Assembly (NCBI RefSeq): GCF_019038415.1
Contig: NZ_JAFKRG010000048.1
Coordinates: 124,001 to 188,000, forward strand
Direction: 5' to 3'
DNA from: Synechococcus sp. CCY 9618
GTDB lineage: Bacteria > Cyanobacteriota > Cyanobacteriia > PCC-6307 > Cyanobiaceae
Length of the DNA: 64,000 nucleotides
This document shows positions 28,988 to 37,707 of the stretch, piece by piece (position 1 is the stretch's first letter; the number at the start of each line of letters is the position of its first letter). A program made the position numbers and the translations under genes. The notes under the pieces are model-generated. The model ran no database searches. It was not told the origin of the DNA and saw only the letters and a list, made by a program, of their open reading frames with translations.

Positions 28988-29349
28988 GCGAACAGCTCCT
29001 CCCACTCCCGGGGCTGGAAGCCCGTCACGATGCGCCCGGACGCCGTGACCAGGAAGGGGCGTTTGATCAGCCGTCCGTCGGCCGCCAGGGCGGCCAGGGC
29101 CGTGGCGTCGTCCATGGCTTTCACCGTGGCCGGGCCCAGGGCCCGGTAGCTCTGGCCACTGGTGTTGAACAACCTGCCGCGGTGGCCGAACTGGTCGAGA
29201 GCCTGACCCAGCAGCGCCAGGGACGGCGGGGTGGTGGTGATGTCGATGGATTCGAAGGGAAGGGCCCGCTCCCGGAGCCAGGCCACGGCCTTGCGGCAAG
29301 TGGAGCAACCCGCGTACAGGTAGACGCGGTGCCCGGCCGGCTCAGCCAT
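28984..29349 (-). CDS. ArsC/Spx-family protein
   Basis: 121 residues with a thioredoxin-like start VYLYAGCSTCRKAVAWLRER (CxxC) and later SGQSYRALG and DGRLIKRPFLV, the ArsC/Spx-family pattern (conserved Lys-Arg-Pro near the end). It could be a glutaredoxin-linked arsenate reductase or an Spx-like regulator; a CxxC in place of a single Cys leans to the Spx-like branch. Its end overlaps the previous gene tail to tail by 4 bases, and the ferredoxin gene lies 6 bases upstream on the same strand. Confidence 0.85.
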   Translation of the reverse strand: MAEPAGHRVYLYAGCSTCRKAVAWLRERALPFESIDITTTPPSLALLGQALDQFGHRGRLFNTSGQSYRALGPATVKAMDDATALAALAADGRLIKRPFLVTASGRIVTGFQPREWEELFA

Positions 29350-29355
29350 TGCGGA

Positions 29356-29718
29356 CTATTTCCGGCCGACCAGCGCCTTGAGGGCACCGACCAGGCTGTT
29401 GGAACCCTTGCCCACGCCCGCATCGGGGCGGGTGCGGATGGTGACATCGCCGTTCACGGTGGTGCGGCAGCTGAGGCGGTAGCTGGCGGGCCGATCCGAC
29501 AGGTAGACCTCCTCGACGTCGCTACGGGGGGAGAGGTTGCGGGCCCCTTCCACCACTTCCACCACGCAGGTGCCGCACTGGCCGAGGCCGCCGCAGTTGT
29601 TGAGGTTGTTGAGGCCTGTGTAGGGGTTCACCCCGGCGTCGAGGGCCGCCTTGCGCAGATTCGCCCCTTCGATGCAACCAACCTGCTGGCCTTCCTTTTC
29701 GAAACGGATGGTGGGCAC
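29356..29718 (-). CDS. 2Fe-2S ferredoxin
   Basis: About 120 residues from a GTG at 29718 (MPTIRFEKEGQQVGC). The cluster Cys residues are in NNCGGLGQCGTCVV plus a late LSCRT, the CX5CX2CXnC pattern of adrenodoxin-like/plant-type proteins. A basic tail (GSNSLVGALKALVGRK) follows, not typical of photosynthetic PetF. A TTG at 29748 in the same frame lies inside a likely -10 (TAAGTT, 29747-29752), so the GTG start is better. It probably shares a transcript with the ArsC/Spx gene. Confidence 0.9.
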   Translation of the reverse strand: MPTIRFEKEGQQVGCIEGANLRKAALDAGVNPYTGLNNLNNCGGLGQCGTCVVEVVEGARNLSPRSDVEEVYLSDRPASYRLSCRTTVNGDVTIRTRPDAGVGKGSNSLVGALKALVGRK

Positions 29719-29746
29719 GGTCGATCGGGGGTGACGGGCGCCGCCC

Positions 29747-29752
29747 AACTTA
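29747..29752 (-). promoter_or_regulatory. Possible -10 element for the ferredoxin gene
   Basis: TAAGTT on the minus strand, 29 bases upstream of the GTG start of the ferredoxin gene. No convincing -35 is visible. Confidence 0.45.
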
Positions 29753-29851
29753 GGTCACACCCGGTCCCATCGATCCCACTTTCGTTGTCTTGAGAAAGGT
29801 TCAGGACGGCCGCGAAGGGCTGCTTACCATGGTCGGGTCGCCCGGTAGCCG

Positions 29852-30538
29852 TTGCTTTCCTCCGACCCCTCACCGGCCCGGCAGGCCACCTACGACCTGG
29901 TGGTGCAGCAGCTCATTCCCGGCTACGCCAGCCTGGCGCGACTGTCGGTTTCGCTGCTGTCCTCCTCCCCCCTGGCCTCCGGGGAAGGGGCCGCTGTTCT
30001 GGTGGCCGGCTGCGGCACGGGGGCCGAACTGCTCGAGGCCGACGCCCAGCGACCTGACTGGCGACTCACCGCCATCGATCCGTCCACGGAGATGCTGGCC
30101 GTGGCGCAGCAGCGACTCCGGGATCGGGGCACGATCGACTGGCATTGCACCACGGTGGAAGCCCTGGGGGCCGACGCCCGCTTCGACGGGGCCCTTTCGG
30201 TGCTGGTTCTCCAGTCACTCCCGGATGACGGCACCAAGCTGAGCTTCCTGACCGCCCTGGCCCGCAGCCTGCGTCCCGGCGGCCAGCTGGTGCTCGTTGA
30301 TCTGATGCGTCCCGAGCGCTCACCCCTTTCAGCCCAGGTGGCCGAAGCCTGGCAGGGCTTCCAGCGGGCCAGCGGGGTGGTCGGTGAAGGGGTGGATCTC
30401 ACCGGCCAGATCCAGGGGTTCCATCCCATCGGCATCGCCCGGCTGACGGCCCTGGTGGAGGCCGCCGGACTCAGCGATCCGGCGCCGTTCTTCCAGGCCC
30501 TGGACTTTCAGGGGTTTCTGCTGCAGCGACGGGCCTGA
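29852..30538 (+). CDS. Class I SAM-dependent methyltransferase
   Basis: 228 residues from a TTG. The SAM-binding motif I is AAVLVAGCGTGAELLEADAQ, motif II is TAIDPSTEMLAVAQQRL, and LRPGGQLVLVDLM is the late strand. This is the UbiE/Methyltransf_25-like fold. The substrate is unknown. The 3' end overlaps a minus-strand hypothetical gene by 68 bases. Confidence 0.82.
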   Translation: MLSSDPSPARQATYDLVVQQLIPGYASLARLSVSLLSSSPLASGEGAAVLVAGCGTGAELLEADAQRPDWRLTAIDPSTEMLAVAQQRLRDRGTIDWHCTTVEALGADARFDGALSVLVLQSLPDDGTKLSFLTALARSLRPGGQLVLVDLMRPERSPLSAQVAEAWQGFQRASGVVGEGVDLTGQIQGFHPIGIARLTALVEAAGLSDPAPFFQALDFQGFLLQRRA

Positions 30539-30932
30539 AGGGCAGCTCGCCTGATTCGACGCGGTTGGGGAGGAGGCGGCGGTCCATCACCACCCCGGAG
30601 ATGGGCACCACCAGGGTGAGCACTCCCAGCAGGAAACCGCCGACGAACCCCAGGGGTTGGTCGAAGACCAGGCCGGAGAGAGTGTCATCGCCTCCGGCGG
30701 GTCGCTGACCGCTGCGGGACGGCGGGGAAGACGCCTCGGGTTTGGAAGGGGGTCTGGGCCCCGGACTGTCGGGATCTCCGCTGGCTTCCGCTTCGGCGGT
30801 GGTCGCCGTCAGGACGGGAACCGGACCGGCGGTTGCGGAGGCGGAGGAACTGGCGGACAACGCCGGGGAAAGGTGGGCCCCGGAAGGGGGTGCGGAGCGG
30901 TGACCAGGATGGACGGGTCGGGAATGATCCAT
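30471..30932 (-). CDS. Hypothetical protein with Ser/Pro/Ala-rich region and one membrane helix
   Basis: About 153 residues from the ATG at 30932 (ATGs at 30992 and 31037 are also in frame). A long low-complexity Pro/Ser/Ala stretch precedes one helix, GFVGGFLLGVLTLVVPISGV, and a Pro-rich tail. I do not recognise it. The helix suggests a real membrane protein, but the low-complexity part could be a frame artefact in GC-rich DNA. Confidence 0.45.
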   Translation of the reverse strand: MDHSRPVHPGHRSAPPSGAHLSPALSASSSASATAGPVPVLTATTAEAEASGDPDSPGPRPPSKPEASSPPSRSGQRPAGGDDTLSGLVFDQPLGFVGGFLLGVLTLVVPISGVVMDRRLLPNRVESGELPFRPVAAAETPESPGPGRTAPDR

Positions 30933-31050
30933 GCATGCGTGCTCCGGTTGGACCGGCAGCACTGGGCGGAGAAAAGAGGAACTGCGCAGCATTCTGCCAC
31001 CGATCCTCTGCCCGGGCCCCTCGGAACGGAAGCCCACACCGCCCGGGGGA

Positions 31051-31605
31051 TCAGGCCGCAGGCCGTGAGTGGGAGTGCTGCTGGCGGTGGAGGTCCAGTT
31101 CGGTGGGGGGGATCTCGGTGCCCTCCAGCCGGGCCCGGATCGCCTGCAGTTCCTCGAGGATCGACACCAGCAGCTGCTGGGTGGCCGTGGAGGGGGAGTT
31201 GAGAACCTCCACCGTCACCTCCTTGATCCGCAGCACGTCGCGGGCGAAGCGGGCCACCTCGTGGGGGTGGAACACCAGCGGCTCCTTCTGATCGCTGCGG
31301 TATTCGGGATTGAGCTTGCGGGGATTGAAGGGGGGGTTGAGATGGCGGGGATCGGTGTTCGTGTAGCGATACACCGAAGCCCTGGATCGGTTCAGGGACC
31401 GCTGAACCTCATCGATGCCGATCAGGGCCTCGGCCTCGGCGGCGATCGGTCCGCCGTGCAGGCCGTTCGGGGAGTGCTGGGCGGAAGGTGCCTGTCCGTT
31501 CGGCTGTCCTGTCAGCCGTCCGGTCTGCTGTCCTGTCTGCGATGACGCCTGCGGTGCCAGCGGGCCGGTTGCTGAAGAGCCGGCCTGAGCGGGGTGAGCA
31601 AGCAT
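31051..31605 (-). CDS. AlpA-like helix-turn-helix DNA-binding protein (putative)
   Basis: 184 residues. The N-terminal 60 are rich in Gln, Gly, Ser, Thr and Ala. A segment reading EALIGIDEVQRSLNRSRASV, followed by YRYTNTDP, resembles the AlpA/MerR-type helix-turn-helix used for DNA recognition. A KEPLVFHPHEVARFARDVLR segment and a C-terminal helix follow. I do not recognise a named family; the HTH is pattern-based. It is divergent from proS across 170 bases. Confidence 0.6.
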   Translation of the reverse strand: MLAHPAQAGSSATGPLAPQASSQTGQQTGRLTGQPNGQAPSAQHSPNGLHGGPIAAEAEALIGIDEVQRSLNRSRASVYRYTNTDPRHLNPPFNPRKLNPEYRSDQKEPLVFHPHEVARFARDVLRIKEVTVEVLNSPSTATQQLLVSILEELQAIRARLEGTEIPPTELDLHRQQHSHSRPAA

Positions 31606-31775
31606 GAGACCGGGGTTGGACGGGCTGGACTAGCGGCTGACATTAGCAGGAATTCCCGTTTCCGGCGAAATCGAAGCGACCGGCAGGCCCATTGCGGTCA
31701 CTCGCTCCTCGCCGCTTCCTTGTGTGTGCCTTCACTTCGCGGTGATAACGTCCAGCGCCGATCCGGTCTTTCTCC
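31606..31775. promoter_or_regulatory. Divergent promoter region between the HTH gene and proS
   Basis: 170 bases, less GC-rich than the flanks, with no gene. A TAATGT on the minus strand near 31635 and a TGATAAC near 31742 on the plus strand could be -10 elements for the two genes. Neither has a clear -35. Confidence 0.35.
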
Positions 31776-33563
31776 ATGCGCGTCTCCCGCCTGATGCTGG
31801 TGACGCTTCGCGACGACCCGGCCGAAGCGGAGATCACCTCCCACAAGCTGCTGCTCCGGGCCGGCTACATGCGGCGCCTGGCGCCGGGAATCTTCGCCTA
31901 TCTGCCCCTGCTCTTCCGGGTGCTGCAGAAGATTTCCGCCATCGTCCGGGAGGAGATGGCATCCGTGGATGCGCTCGAAACCCTGCTGCCCCAGCTGCAG
32001 CCGGCCGATCTCTGGCGGCGCAGCGGCCGCTGGGACGGGTACACCGCCGGCGAGGGCATCATGTTTCACCTGATCGACCGCCAGGACCGGGCCCTGGGGC
32101 TGGGTCCGACCCACGAGGAGGTGGTGACGGAACTGGCCGCCGACCTGCTGCGTTCCTATCGCCAGCTGCCGGTCTGTCTGTATCAGATCCAGACCAAGTT
32201 CCGCGATGAGATCCGGCCCCGCTTCGGCCTGATGCGGGGCCGGGAATTCATCATGAAGGACGCCTATTCCTTCCATGCCGACGAAGCCTGTCTGCGCCGC
32301 ACCTACGCGGCCATGGACGGGGCCTACCGGCGCATCTTCGCGCGCTGCGGCCTGCGGGCGGTGGCCGTTGAAGCCGACAGCGGCGCCATCGGCGGGTCCG
32401 CCAGCCAGGAGTTCATGGTCACCGCCGAGGCCGGCGAGGACCTCATCCTTGCCAGTCCCGACGGCTGCTATGCCGCCAACCAGGAACGGGCGGTGTCCCT
32501 GCCGGCGCCGGCGCTGCCGCTGGAGGCGGATGCCGCCCGTTCCCTGGCCACCCCCGCTCAGAAGAGCATCGAGGAGCTCTGCGCCGCCCATGGTTTTCAC
32601 CCCACCCAGACCCTGAAGGTGCTGCTGCTGGTGGCCCGGTTCGCCGTTGCCGCGCCCCGGGCCGTGCTGGTGAGCCTGCGGGGTGATCAGCAGCTCAACG
32701 ACGTCAAGCTGGCCAACGCGGTGACGACCCTCTCTCCCGAGGCCGGGGCCCTGCTGGAGATCACTCCGCTGGGCGCCGAGCACCTGGCCGGCGACGGGCT
32801 TGCCGTGCCCTTCGGCTACCTCGGCCCCCACCTGGAGGATCCCCCTCTGGGGGGCGCTGAACGGCTGCCGATGCTGCGGCTGGCCGATTCCTCCGCCGCC
32901 GAACTGGGCGCGTTCGTGTGCGGGGCCAACCGCCCCGATGAGCACCTGGTGGGGGCGCGCTGGGGGGAGCTCTGCCCGCTCCCGCAGGTGGTGGACCTGC
33001 GGGCGGCCCAGCCCGGGGATCGCTGTCTGCACGACCCCACCCAGCGGCTGGAGGCGGCCCGTGGCATCGAGGTCGGCCACATCTTCCAGCTGGGTCGCAA
33101 GTATTCGGAGGCCCTGGAGGCCCGCTTCACCAACGAGGCCGGCAGCGAGGAGCCCCTCTGGATGGGCTGTTACGGGATCGGGGTGTCCCGCCTGGCCCAG
33201 GCGGCCGTGGAACAGCACCACGACGCTGATGGCATCCGCTGGCCGGTGGCCATCGCCCCGTACACGGTGATCATCGTGATTGCCAGCAGCCAGGATCCGG
33301 TGCAGGTGGGCCTGGCCGAACGGCTCTACGGGCAGTTGCTTCAGGCCGGGATCGACACCCTTCTCGACGACCGGCCCGAGCGGGCCGGTGTGAAGTTCAA
33401 GGATGCCGATCTGATCGGCATCCCCTGGCGGCTGGTGGTGGGTCGTGCCGCCGCTGAGGGCCGGGTGGAGCTGGTGGACCGCAGCGGCGACAGCGGCAAG
33501 CAGGAGCTGACGGTGGAGGCCGCCCTGGACGCCCTGCTCGGGCTCCAGGGGGAGGGCCCGTAG
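31776..33563 (+). CDS. proS: Prolyl-tRNA synthetase
   Basis: 595 residues, bacterial-type class II synthetase with the editing (INS) insertion. Motif 1 region is near AGYMRRLAPGIFAYLPLLFR, motif 2 is FRDEIRPRFGLMRGREFIMK, then DAYSFH, and motif 3 is GCYGIGVSRLAQAAVEQHHD. The anticodon-binding domain follows, ending near residue 590. It charges tRNA-Pro and edits mischarged alanine. The ATG at 31776 gives the conserved start MRVSRLMLVTLRDDP. Confidence 0.96.
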   Translation: MRVSRLMLVTLRDDPAEAEITSHKLLLRAGYMRRLAPGIFAYLPLLFRVLQKISAIVREEMASVDALETLLPQLQPADLWRRSGRWDGYTAGEGIMFHLIDRQDRALGLGPTHEEVVTELAADLLRSYRQLPVCLYQIQTKFRDEIRPRFGLMRGREFIMKDAYSFHADEACLRRTYAAMDGAYRRIFARCGLRAVAVEADSGAIGGSASQEFMVTAEAGEDLILASPDGCYAANQERAVSLPAPALPLEADAARSLATPAQKSIEELCAAHGFHPTQTLKVLLLVARFAVAAPRAVLVSLRGDQQLNDVKLANAVTTLSPEAGALLEITPLGAEHLAGDGLAVPFGYLGPHLEDPPLGGAERLPMLRLADSSAAELGAFVCGANRPDEHLVGARWGELCPLPQVVDLRAAQPGDRCLHDPTQRLEAARGIEVGHIFQLGRKYSEALEARFTNEAGSEEPLWMGCYGIGVSRLAQAAVEQHHDADGIRWPVAIAPYTVIIVIASSQDPVQVGLAERLYGQLLQAGIDTLLDDRPERAGVKFKDADLIGIPWRLVVGRAAAEGRVELVDRSGDSGKQELTVEAALDALLGLQGEGP

Positions 33564-33588
33564 GATTCCTCCAGACGCCTCCCCAGCC

Positions 33589-34002
33589 GTGCTCGCCTTC
33601 CTGCGCCGCAGCCTGCTCCGTCCCCTGCTGGCCCTGGGCCTGTGCCTCTGCCTGGGGCTGAGCGGCTGCACCCAGGCCGCGGCCGGACTCAGCGGCAACT
33701 ACGTCGACGACACGGTGAGCGTGGCCGAGACCCTGCTCACCACCATCGCCCTGCCCCAGGACGACCCATCACGGCAGGACGCCGAGGTGGAGGCCCGCCG
33801 GCTGATCAACGGCTACACCGCCCTTTATCGGCCCCGTCAGGACATCCACAGCCTGGCCTCCTTCACCACCATGCAGACCGCGGTCAACGCCCTGGCCGCC
33901 CACTACGCCGGCTACGCCAACCGTCCCCTGCCGGACACCCTGCGCACCCGCCTGGAGAAGGAGTTCAAGCAGGCCGAGGCGAGCGTGGTACGAGGCGCCT
34001 GA
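33589..34002 (+). CDS. psb27: Photosystem II assembly lipoprotein Psb27
   Basis: 137 residues from a GTG. A signal peptide ends in the lipobox LSGC (about residues 21-24), so the mature protein should be lipid-anchored on the lumenal side of the thylakoid. The mature part has GLSGNYVDDTVSVAETLLTT and a late SFTTMQTAVNALAAHYAGY, close to known Psb27. It binds CP43 during PSII assembly and repair and keeps the manganese cluster from forming too early. It follows proS by 25 bases and may be co-transcribed. Confidence 0.95.
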   Translation: MLAFLRRSLLRPLLALGLCLCLGLSGCTQAAAGLSGNYVDDTVSVAETLLTTIALPQDDPSRQDAEVEARRLINGYTALYRPRQDIHSLASFTTMQTAVNALAAHYAGYANRPLPDTLRTRLEKEFKQAEASVVRGA

Positions 34003-34053
34003 TCCTTTGACGTAGGGGCACCCGATCTGAGAAGCTCACCCCTTGTGCTCAGA

Positions 34054-34070
34054 AGCGGCTTCGGGCCGCT
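34054..34070 (+). terminator. GC hairpin just upstream of purA
   Basis: AGCGGC and GCCGCT pair around a TTCGG loop, followed by GTTTCCTT. It lies 51 bases after the psb27 stop and ends 6 bases before the purA TTG start. It could terminate psb27 transcription or, if transcribed with purA, cover its ribosome-binding region. Confidence 0.4.
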
Positions 34071-34076
34071 GTTTCC

Positions 34077-35390
34077 TTGGCCAACGTTGTCGTCATCGGT
34101 GCGCAGTGGGGTGACGAAGGGAAAGGCAAGATCACCGATCTGCTGAGTCGCTCCGCCGATGTCGTCGTCCGTTACCAGGGCGGAGTCAACGCCGGTCACA
34201 CCATCGTCGTCGAGGACCGGGTCCTCAAGCTGCACCTGATTCCCTCCGGAATCCTCTACCCAGACACCACCTGCCTGATTGGTTCGGGGACGGTGGTGGA
34301 TCCCAAGGTGATGCTCGGTGAGATCGACACCCTGCTCGATCTGGAGATTGACGTTTCGGGGCTGAAGCTCGCCTCCACGGCCCACGTCACCATGCCCTAC
34401 CACCGCCTGCTGGATCAGGCGATGGAGCAGCGGCGGGGCGATCGCCGCATCGGCACCACCGGCCGCGGCATCGGCCCCACCTACGCCGACAAGTCGGAGC
34501 GCAACGGCATCCGGGTGATCGACCTGCTCGATCCGGACTGCCTCCGGGATCGGCTGCTCGGCCCCCTGGCGGAGAAGAACGACCTGCTCGAAAAGGTCTA
34601 CGGCATCCCCGGTCTGGATCCCGACCGGGTGATCGAGGAATACGCCGGCTACGGGCGGCGCCTGGCCCCCCATGTGGTGGATTGCACCCGCACCATCCAC
34701 GAGGCGGCCCGGGCCCGCAAGAACATCCTTTTTGAAGGCGCCCAGGGCACCCTCCTGGATCTCGACCACGGCACCTATCCCTACGTCACCTCCTCCAACC
34801 CGGTGTCGGGGGGGGCGTGCATCGGCGCCGGGGTGGGCCCGACCCTGATCGACCGGGTGATCGGGGTGGCCAAGGCCTACACCACCCGGGTGGGAGAGGG
34901 GCCCTTCCCCACCGAGCTGGAGGGCAGCCTCAACGACCACCTCTGCGACCGCGGCGGCGAGTTCGGCACCACCACGGGCCGCCGGCGACGCTGCGGCTGG
35001 TTCGATGGCGTGATCGGACGCTACGCGGTCCAGGTCAACGGCCTCGACTGCCTGGCGATCACCAAGCTCGACGTGCTCGACGAGCTGGACGAGATCCAGG
35101 TGTGCGTCGCCTACGAGCTCGACGGTCGCCGCATCGAGTATTTCCCCAGCAGCTCCGACGAATTCGCCCGTTGCCGGCCTGTCTACGAGACCCTGCCCGG
35201 CTGGCAGTGCTCCACGGCCGACTGCCGCCGCCTGGAGGATCTGCCCCCCACCGCCATGGCCTACCTGCGCTTCCTGGCGGAGCTCATGGAGGTCCCCATC
35301 GCCATCGTCTCCCTCGGGGCCCAGCGGGATCAGACGATCGTGGTCGAGGATCCCATCCACGGGCCCAAGCGGGCCCTGCTCAGCGTCTGA
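34077..35390 (+). CDS. purA: Adenylosuccinate synthetase
   Basis: 437 residues. [16 protein letters not shown] is the GTP P-loop of PurA, followed by [10 protein letters not shown], and [14 protein letters not shown]. Near the end is [12 protein letters not shown]. It joins IMP and aspartate in AMP synthesis. The start is TTG at 34077 ([15 protein letters not shown]); there is no Shine-Dalgarno-like sequence and a hairpin ends 6 bases before it. Confidence 0.97.
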   Translation: MANVVVIGAQWGDEGKGKITDLLSRSADVVVRYQGGVNAGHTIVVEDRVLKLHLIPSGILYPDTTCLIGSGTVVDPKVMLGEIDTLLDLEIDVSGLKLASTAHVTMPYHRLLDQAMEQRRGDRRIGTTGRGIGPTYADKSERNGIRVIDLLDPDCLRDRLLGPLAEKNDLLEKVYGIPGLDPDRVIEEYAGYGRRLAPHVVDCTRTIHEAARARKNILFEGAQGTLLDLDHGTYPYVTSSNPVSGGACIGAGVGPTLIDRVIGVAKAYTTRVGEGPFPTELEGSLNDHLCDRGGEFGTTTGRRRRCGWFDGVIGRYAVQVNGLDCLAITKLDVLDELDEIQVCVAYELDGRRIEYFPSSSDEFARCRPVYETLPGWQCSTADCRRLEDLPPTAMAYLRFLAELMEVPIAIVSLGAQRDQTIVVEDPIHGPKRALLSV

Positions 35391-35454
35391 GCCTGCCCTC
35401 GCGCCTGAGCCCGCCCCCCGCTCCCCCGGGCCGTCCCCTCGCTCCCTTTCCCGT

Positions 35455-36453
35455 TTGACCCTCTCCGCCAAGACCTTCGACGTGGTCGGCATCGGCAACG
35501 CCATCGTCGATGTGCTCGTCCAGGCCGACGACGCGTTCCTCGAGAGCCATGGCCTCACCAAGGGCACCATGGCCCTGGTGGACGAGACCCGGGCCGAGAC
35601 GCTCTACGCCAGCGTCGGCGCCGGACTCGAAACCTCCGGCGGTTCGGCGGCCAACACCCTGGCGGGCATCGCCATGCTGGGGGGCCGGGCGGGCTTCATC
35701 GGCCGCGTGCGCGACGACCAGCTCGGGGCGATCTTCACCCACGACATCCGGGCCGTGGGGGCGCGCTTCGAGACGCCCCCTGCCGGCAGCGGCCCCTCCA
35801 CCGCCCGCTGCCTGATCCTGGTCACCCCCGATGCCCAGCGCACCATGTGCACCTACCTGGGGGCGTCGGTGGGGCTGGATCCCGCCGACCTCGACCTGGA
35901 GATGGTGCGCCAGGCGAAGGTGCTCTACCTGGAGGGCTACCTCTGGGACAGCGAGGAGGCCAAGCAGGCCTTCCTCGCCGCCGCCGAGGTGATGCGGGCC
36001 AGCGGTGGTGAGGTCGCCCTCTCCCTTTCCGATGCCTTCTGCGTCGAGCGTCACCGCCAGAGCTTCCAGGAACTCGTCGACGGCCACGTGGACATCCTGT
36101 TCGCCAACGAGATGGAGATCACCTCCCTCTACGAGACCGCCAGCTTCGAGGCGGCGGCCGACCGGGTGCGGGGCCGCTGCCGCATCGCCGCCCTCACCCG
36201 CAGCGAGCGGGGGTCCCTGCTGCTGAGCGGGGACACCACGGTGGCGATCGAGCCTGTCCTGCTCGGTCCGCTGGTGGACACCACCGGCGCCGGTGATCTC
36301 TATGCCGCCGGATTCCTCCACGGCCACACCCGGGGGGAGAGTCTGGAGCGCTGCGGCCGGCTCGGCTCCCTCTGCGCCGGTCAGGTGGTCACCCAGCTGG
36401 GGCCCCGCCCCCAGGCGTCCCTGCCGGAGCTGGTGGCCCGCCACCTGGGTTGA
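35455..36453 (+). CDS. PfkB-family sugar/adenosine kinase
   Basis: 332 residues from a TTG (MTLSAKTFDVVGIGNAIVD). It has the PfkB signature 1 region (ETSGGSAANTLAGIAMLGG), and the late signature DTTGAGDLYAAGFLHGHTRG with the catalytic Asp. Closest general type is the adenosine kinase-like group common in cyanobacteria and alphaproteobacteria, often annotated as ribokinase or adenosine kinase. The substrate is unproven. The 3' end overlaps convergent cutA by 65 bases. Confidence 0.88.
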   Translation: MTLSAKTFDVVGIGNAIVDVLVQADDAFLESHGLTKGTMALVDETRAETLYASVGAGLETSGGSAANTLAGIAMLGGRAGFIGRVRDDQLGAIFTHDIRAVGARFETPPAGSGPSTARCLILVTPDAQRTMCTYLGASVGLDPADLDLEMVRQAKVLYLEGYLWDSEEAKQAFLAAAEVMRASGGEVALSLSDAFCVERHRQSFQELVDGHVDILFANEMEITSLYETASFEAAADRVRGRCRIAALTRSERGSLLLSGDTTVAIEPVLLGPLVDTTGAGDLYAAGFLHGHTRGESLERCGRLGSLCAGQVVTQLGPRPQASLPELVARHLG

Positions 36454-36811
36454 GCGGCGACGGCGGCGGCGTCAGTGGCTCCAGCAGCCAGTGGCCGTAG
36501 GGCCCGTCGCTGGTCGCGTTCCAGTGGATCCATTCGGGGGTCTCGTAGCTGTGCAGCTCCCTGAGGGCGCTGCGGAGCTCCTGCAGCCGCTCCGGGCTGG
36601 TCTTGAGCAGCAGCTGCACCTCCTCCGAGCGCTCCAGGCGCCCCTGCCAGTAGTAGAGGGACACCACCGGGTGCAGGCTGGCGCAGGCCACCAGGCCCCG
36701 CTCCAGCAGGGCCCGGGCCAGGGCCTCGGCCCGCTCGCTGTCGGCTTCGGTGCTGAGCACCAGGCTCAGGCGACAGGGGTCGGTCGCCGGGGCTGCAGGG
36801 TCCTGGGGCAT
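36389..36811 (-). CDS. cutA: Divalent cation tolerance protein CutA
   Basis: 140 residues. After a 15-residue leader, the CutA1 fold has LVACASLHPVVSLYYWQGRL, EEVQLLLKTSPERLQELR and SYETPEWIHWNA. A 25-residue Pro/Gly-rich tail extends beyond the normal end and overlaps the PfkB gene on the other strand. CutA is a trimeric protein linked to copper tolerance in E. coli; the role in cyanobacteria is unclear. Confidence 0.92.
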   Translation of the reverse strand: MPQDPAAPATDPCRLSLVLSTEADSERAEALARALLERGLVACASLHPVVSLYYWQGRLERSEEVQLLLKTSPERLQELRSALRELHSYETPEWIHWNATSDGPYGHWLLEPLTPPPSPLNPGGGPPAPAGTPGGGAPAG

Positions 36812-36835
36812 GGGACGGGATCGGCGCTGCCGGGC

Positions 36836-37675
36836 TCAGCCGTGCTGATCACTCTGGCCCAGCCGCTCCAGCAGCTCCTGCAGCGCCAGGGCCTCCACCT
36901 CCCCGGGCTCCCGGGGACGTTCCAGCAGCAGCAGGCGCAGTCCCAGCTCGGAGCAGATGCGGTGCCAGTGGGCTTCATTGGGGCCGCCGGAGCGACGACA
37001 GAGCACCGCTTCGATCTCCCAGTGCAGGCAGAGGGCCCGCTCGATGCGGCCGTCGCCGGTGGGCCGCAGGGGGGCCAGCCTGCGGGGGGCGAGTCCCGCG
37101 GCCAGGGCCCTCCCCAGGGCCTCCCCGCTGGGCAGCAGCCGCGCGTGGTGAACGGCTCCGGGCGATGCCGCCACGGCATCGGCCAGGCGGCGGGCGCCGA
37201 TGGCCAGCAGCAGCCGGAGGCCGGGCCGGCAATGGGCTCCGAGGGCGTCCAGATCGGCCAGGGGCACGGCGCCTGCGAGGGCCAGATCGGGCCGCCGCAG
37301 CCGCAGCAGGGGCTGCGCCAGGGCCTGGCAGGTGCGGGCCAGGGCGGCACTGATGCGGGTGGCGAAGGGATGGGTCGCGTCGATCACCCAGCGGTAGGGA
37401 TCGCCCCGCTCCCGGGCACCTGCCAGCTCCTGGGCCACCCCTGCCTCCGGTCCGTCCGGGCCACCGATCGCCCCCACCGCCAGCTCCTGGCCGGGGTGGG
37501 GGCCATAGGCCAGGGCGGCGGCCCGGCTCACCAGGCTGACGCGCAGACGCCAGCCCCGGGCCAGCAGCGTCGACGCCAGCGGCGGACCTTCCCCCGTGCC
37601 GGCGATCAGCCAGATCCTGCCGCCGCAGCCGGCAGCCCCGGGTGGATCGCTCTGGTGTCTGCGGGGACCATGCAT
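36836..37675 (-). CDS. cobK: Precorrin-6A reductase (CobK/CbiJ)
   Basis: About 279 residues from the ATG at 37675. IWLIAGTGEGPPLASTLLARG is the start of the fold, and WVIDATHPFATRISA is the family hallmark. Late segments LLPSGEA and CRRSGGPNEAHWHRICSEL also fit. It reduces precorrin-6A with NADPH in corrin-ring synthesis, the same pathway as cobO at 15 kb. An in-frame ATG at 37693 is also possible. The upstream gene ssb is divergent, 32 bases away. Confidence 0.88.
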   Translation of the reverse strand: MHGPRRHQSDPPGAAGCGGRIWLIAGTGEGPPLASTLLARGWRLRVSLVSRAAALAYGPHPGQELAVGAIGGPDGPEAGVAQELAGARERGDPYRWVIDATHPFATRISAALARTCQALAQPLLRLRRPDLALAGAVPLADLDALGAHCRPGLRLLLAIGARRLADAVAASPGAVHHARLLPSGEALGRALAAGLAPRRLAPLRPTGDGRIERALCLHWEIEAVLCRRSGGPNEAHWHRICSELGLRLLLLERPREPGEVEALALQELLERLGQSDQHG

Positions 37676-37707
37676 CAGGATGGGGCCTGCCATGCGTTGA
37701 TCCGGGC

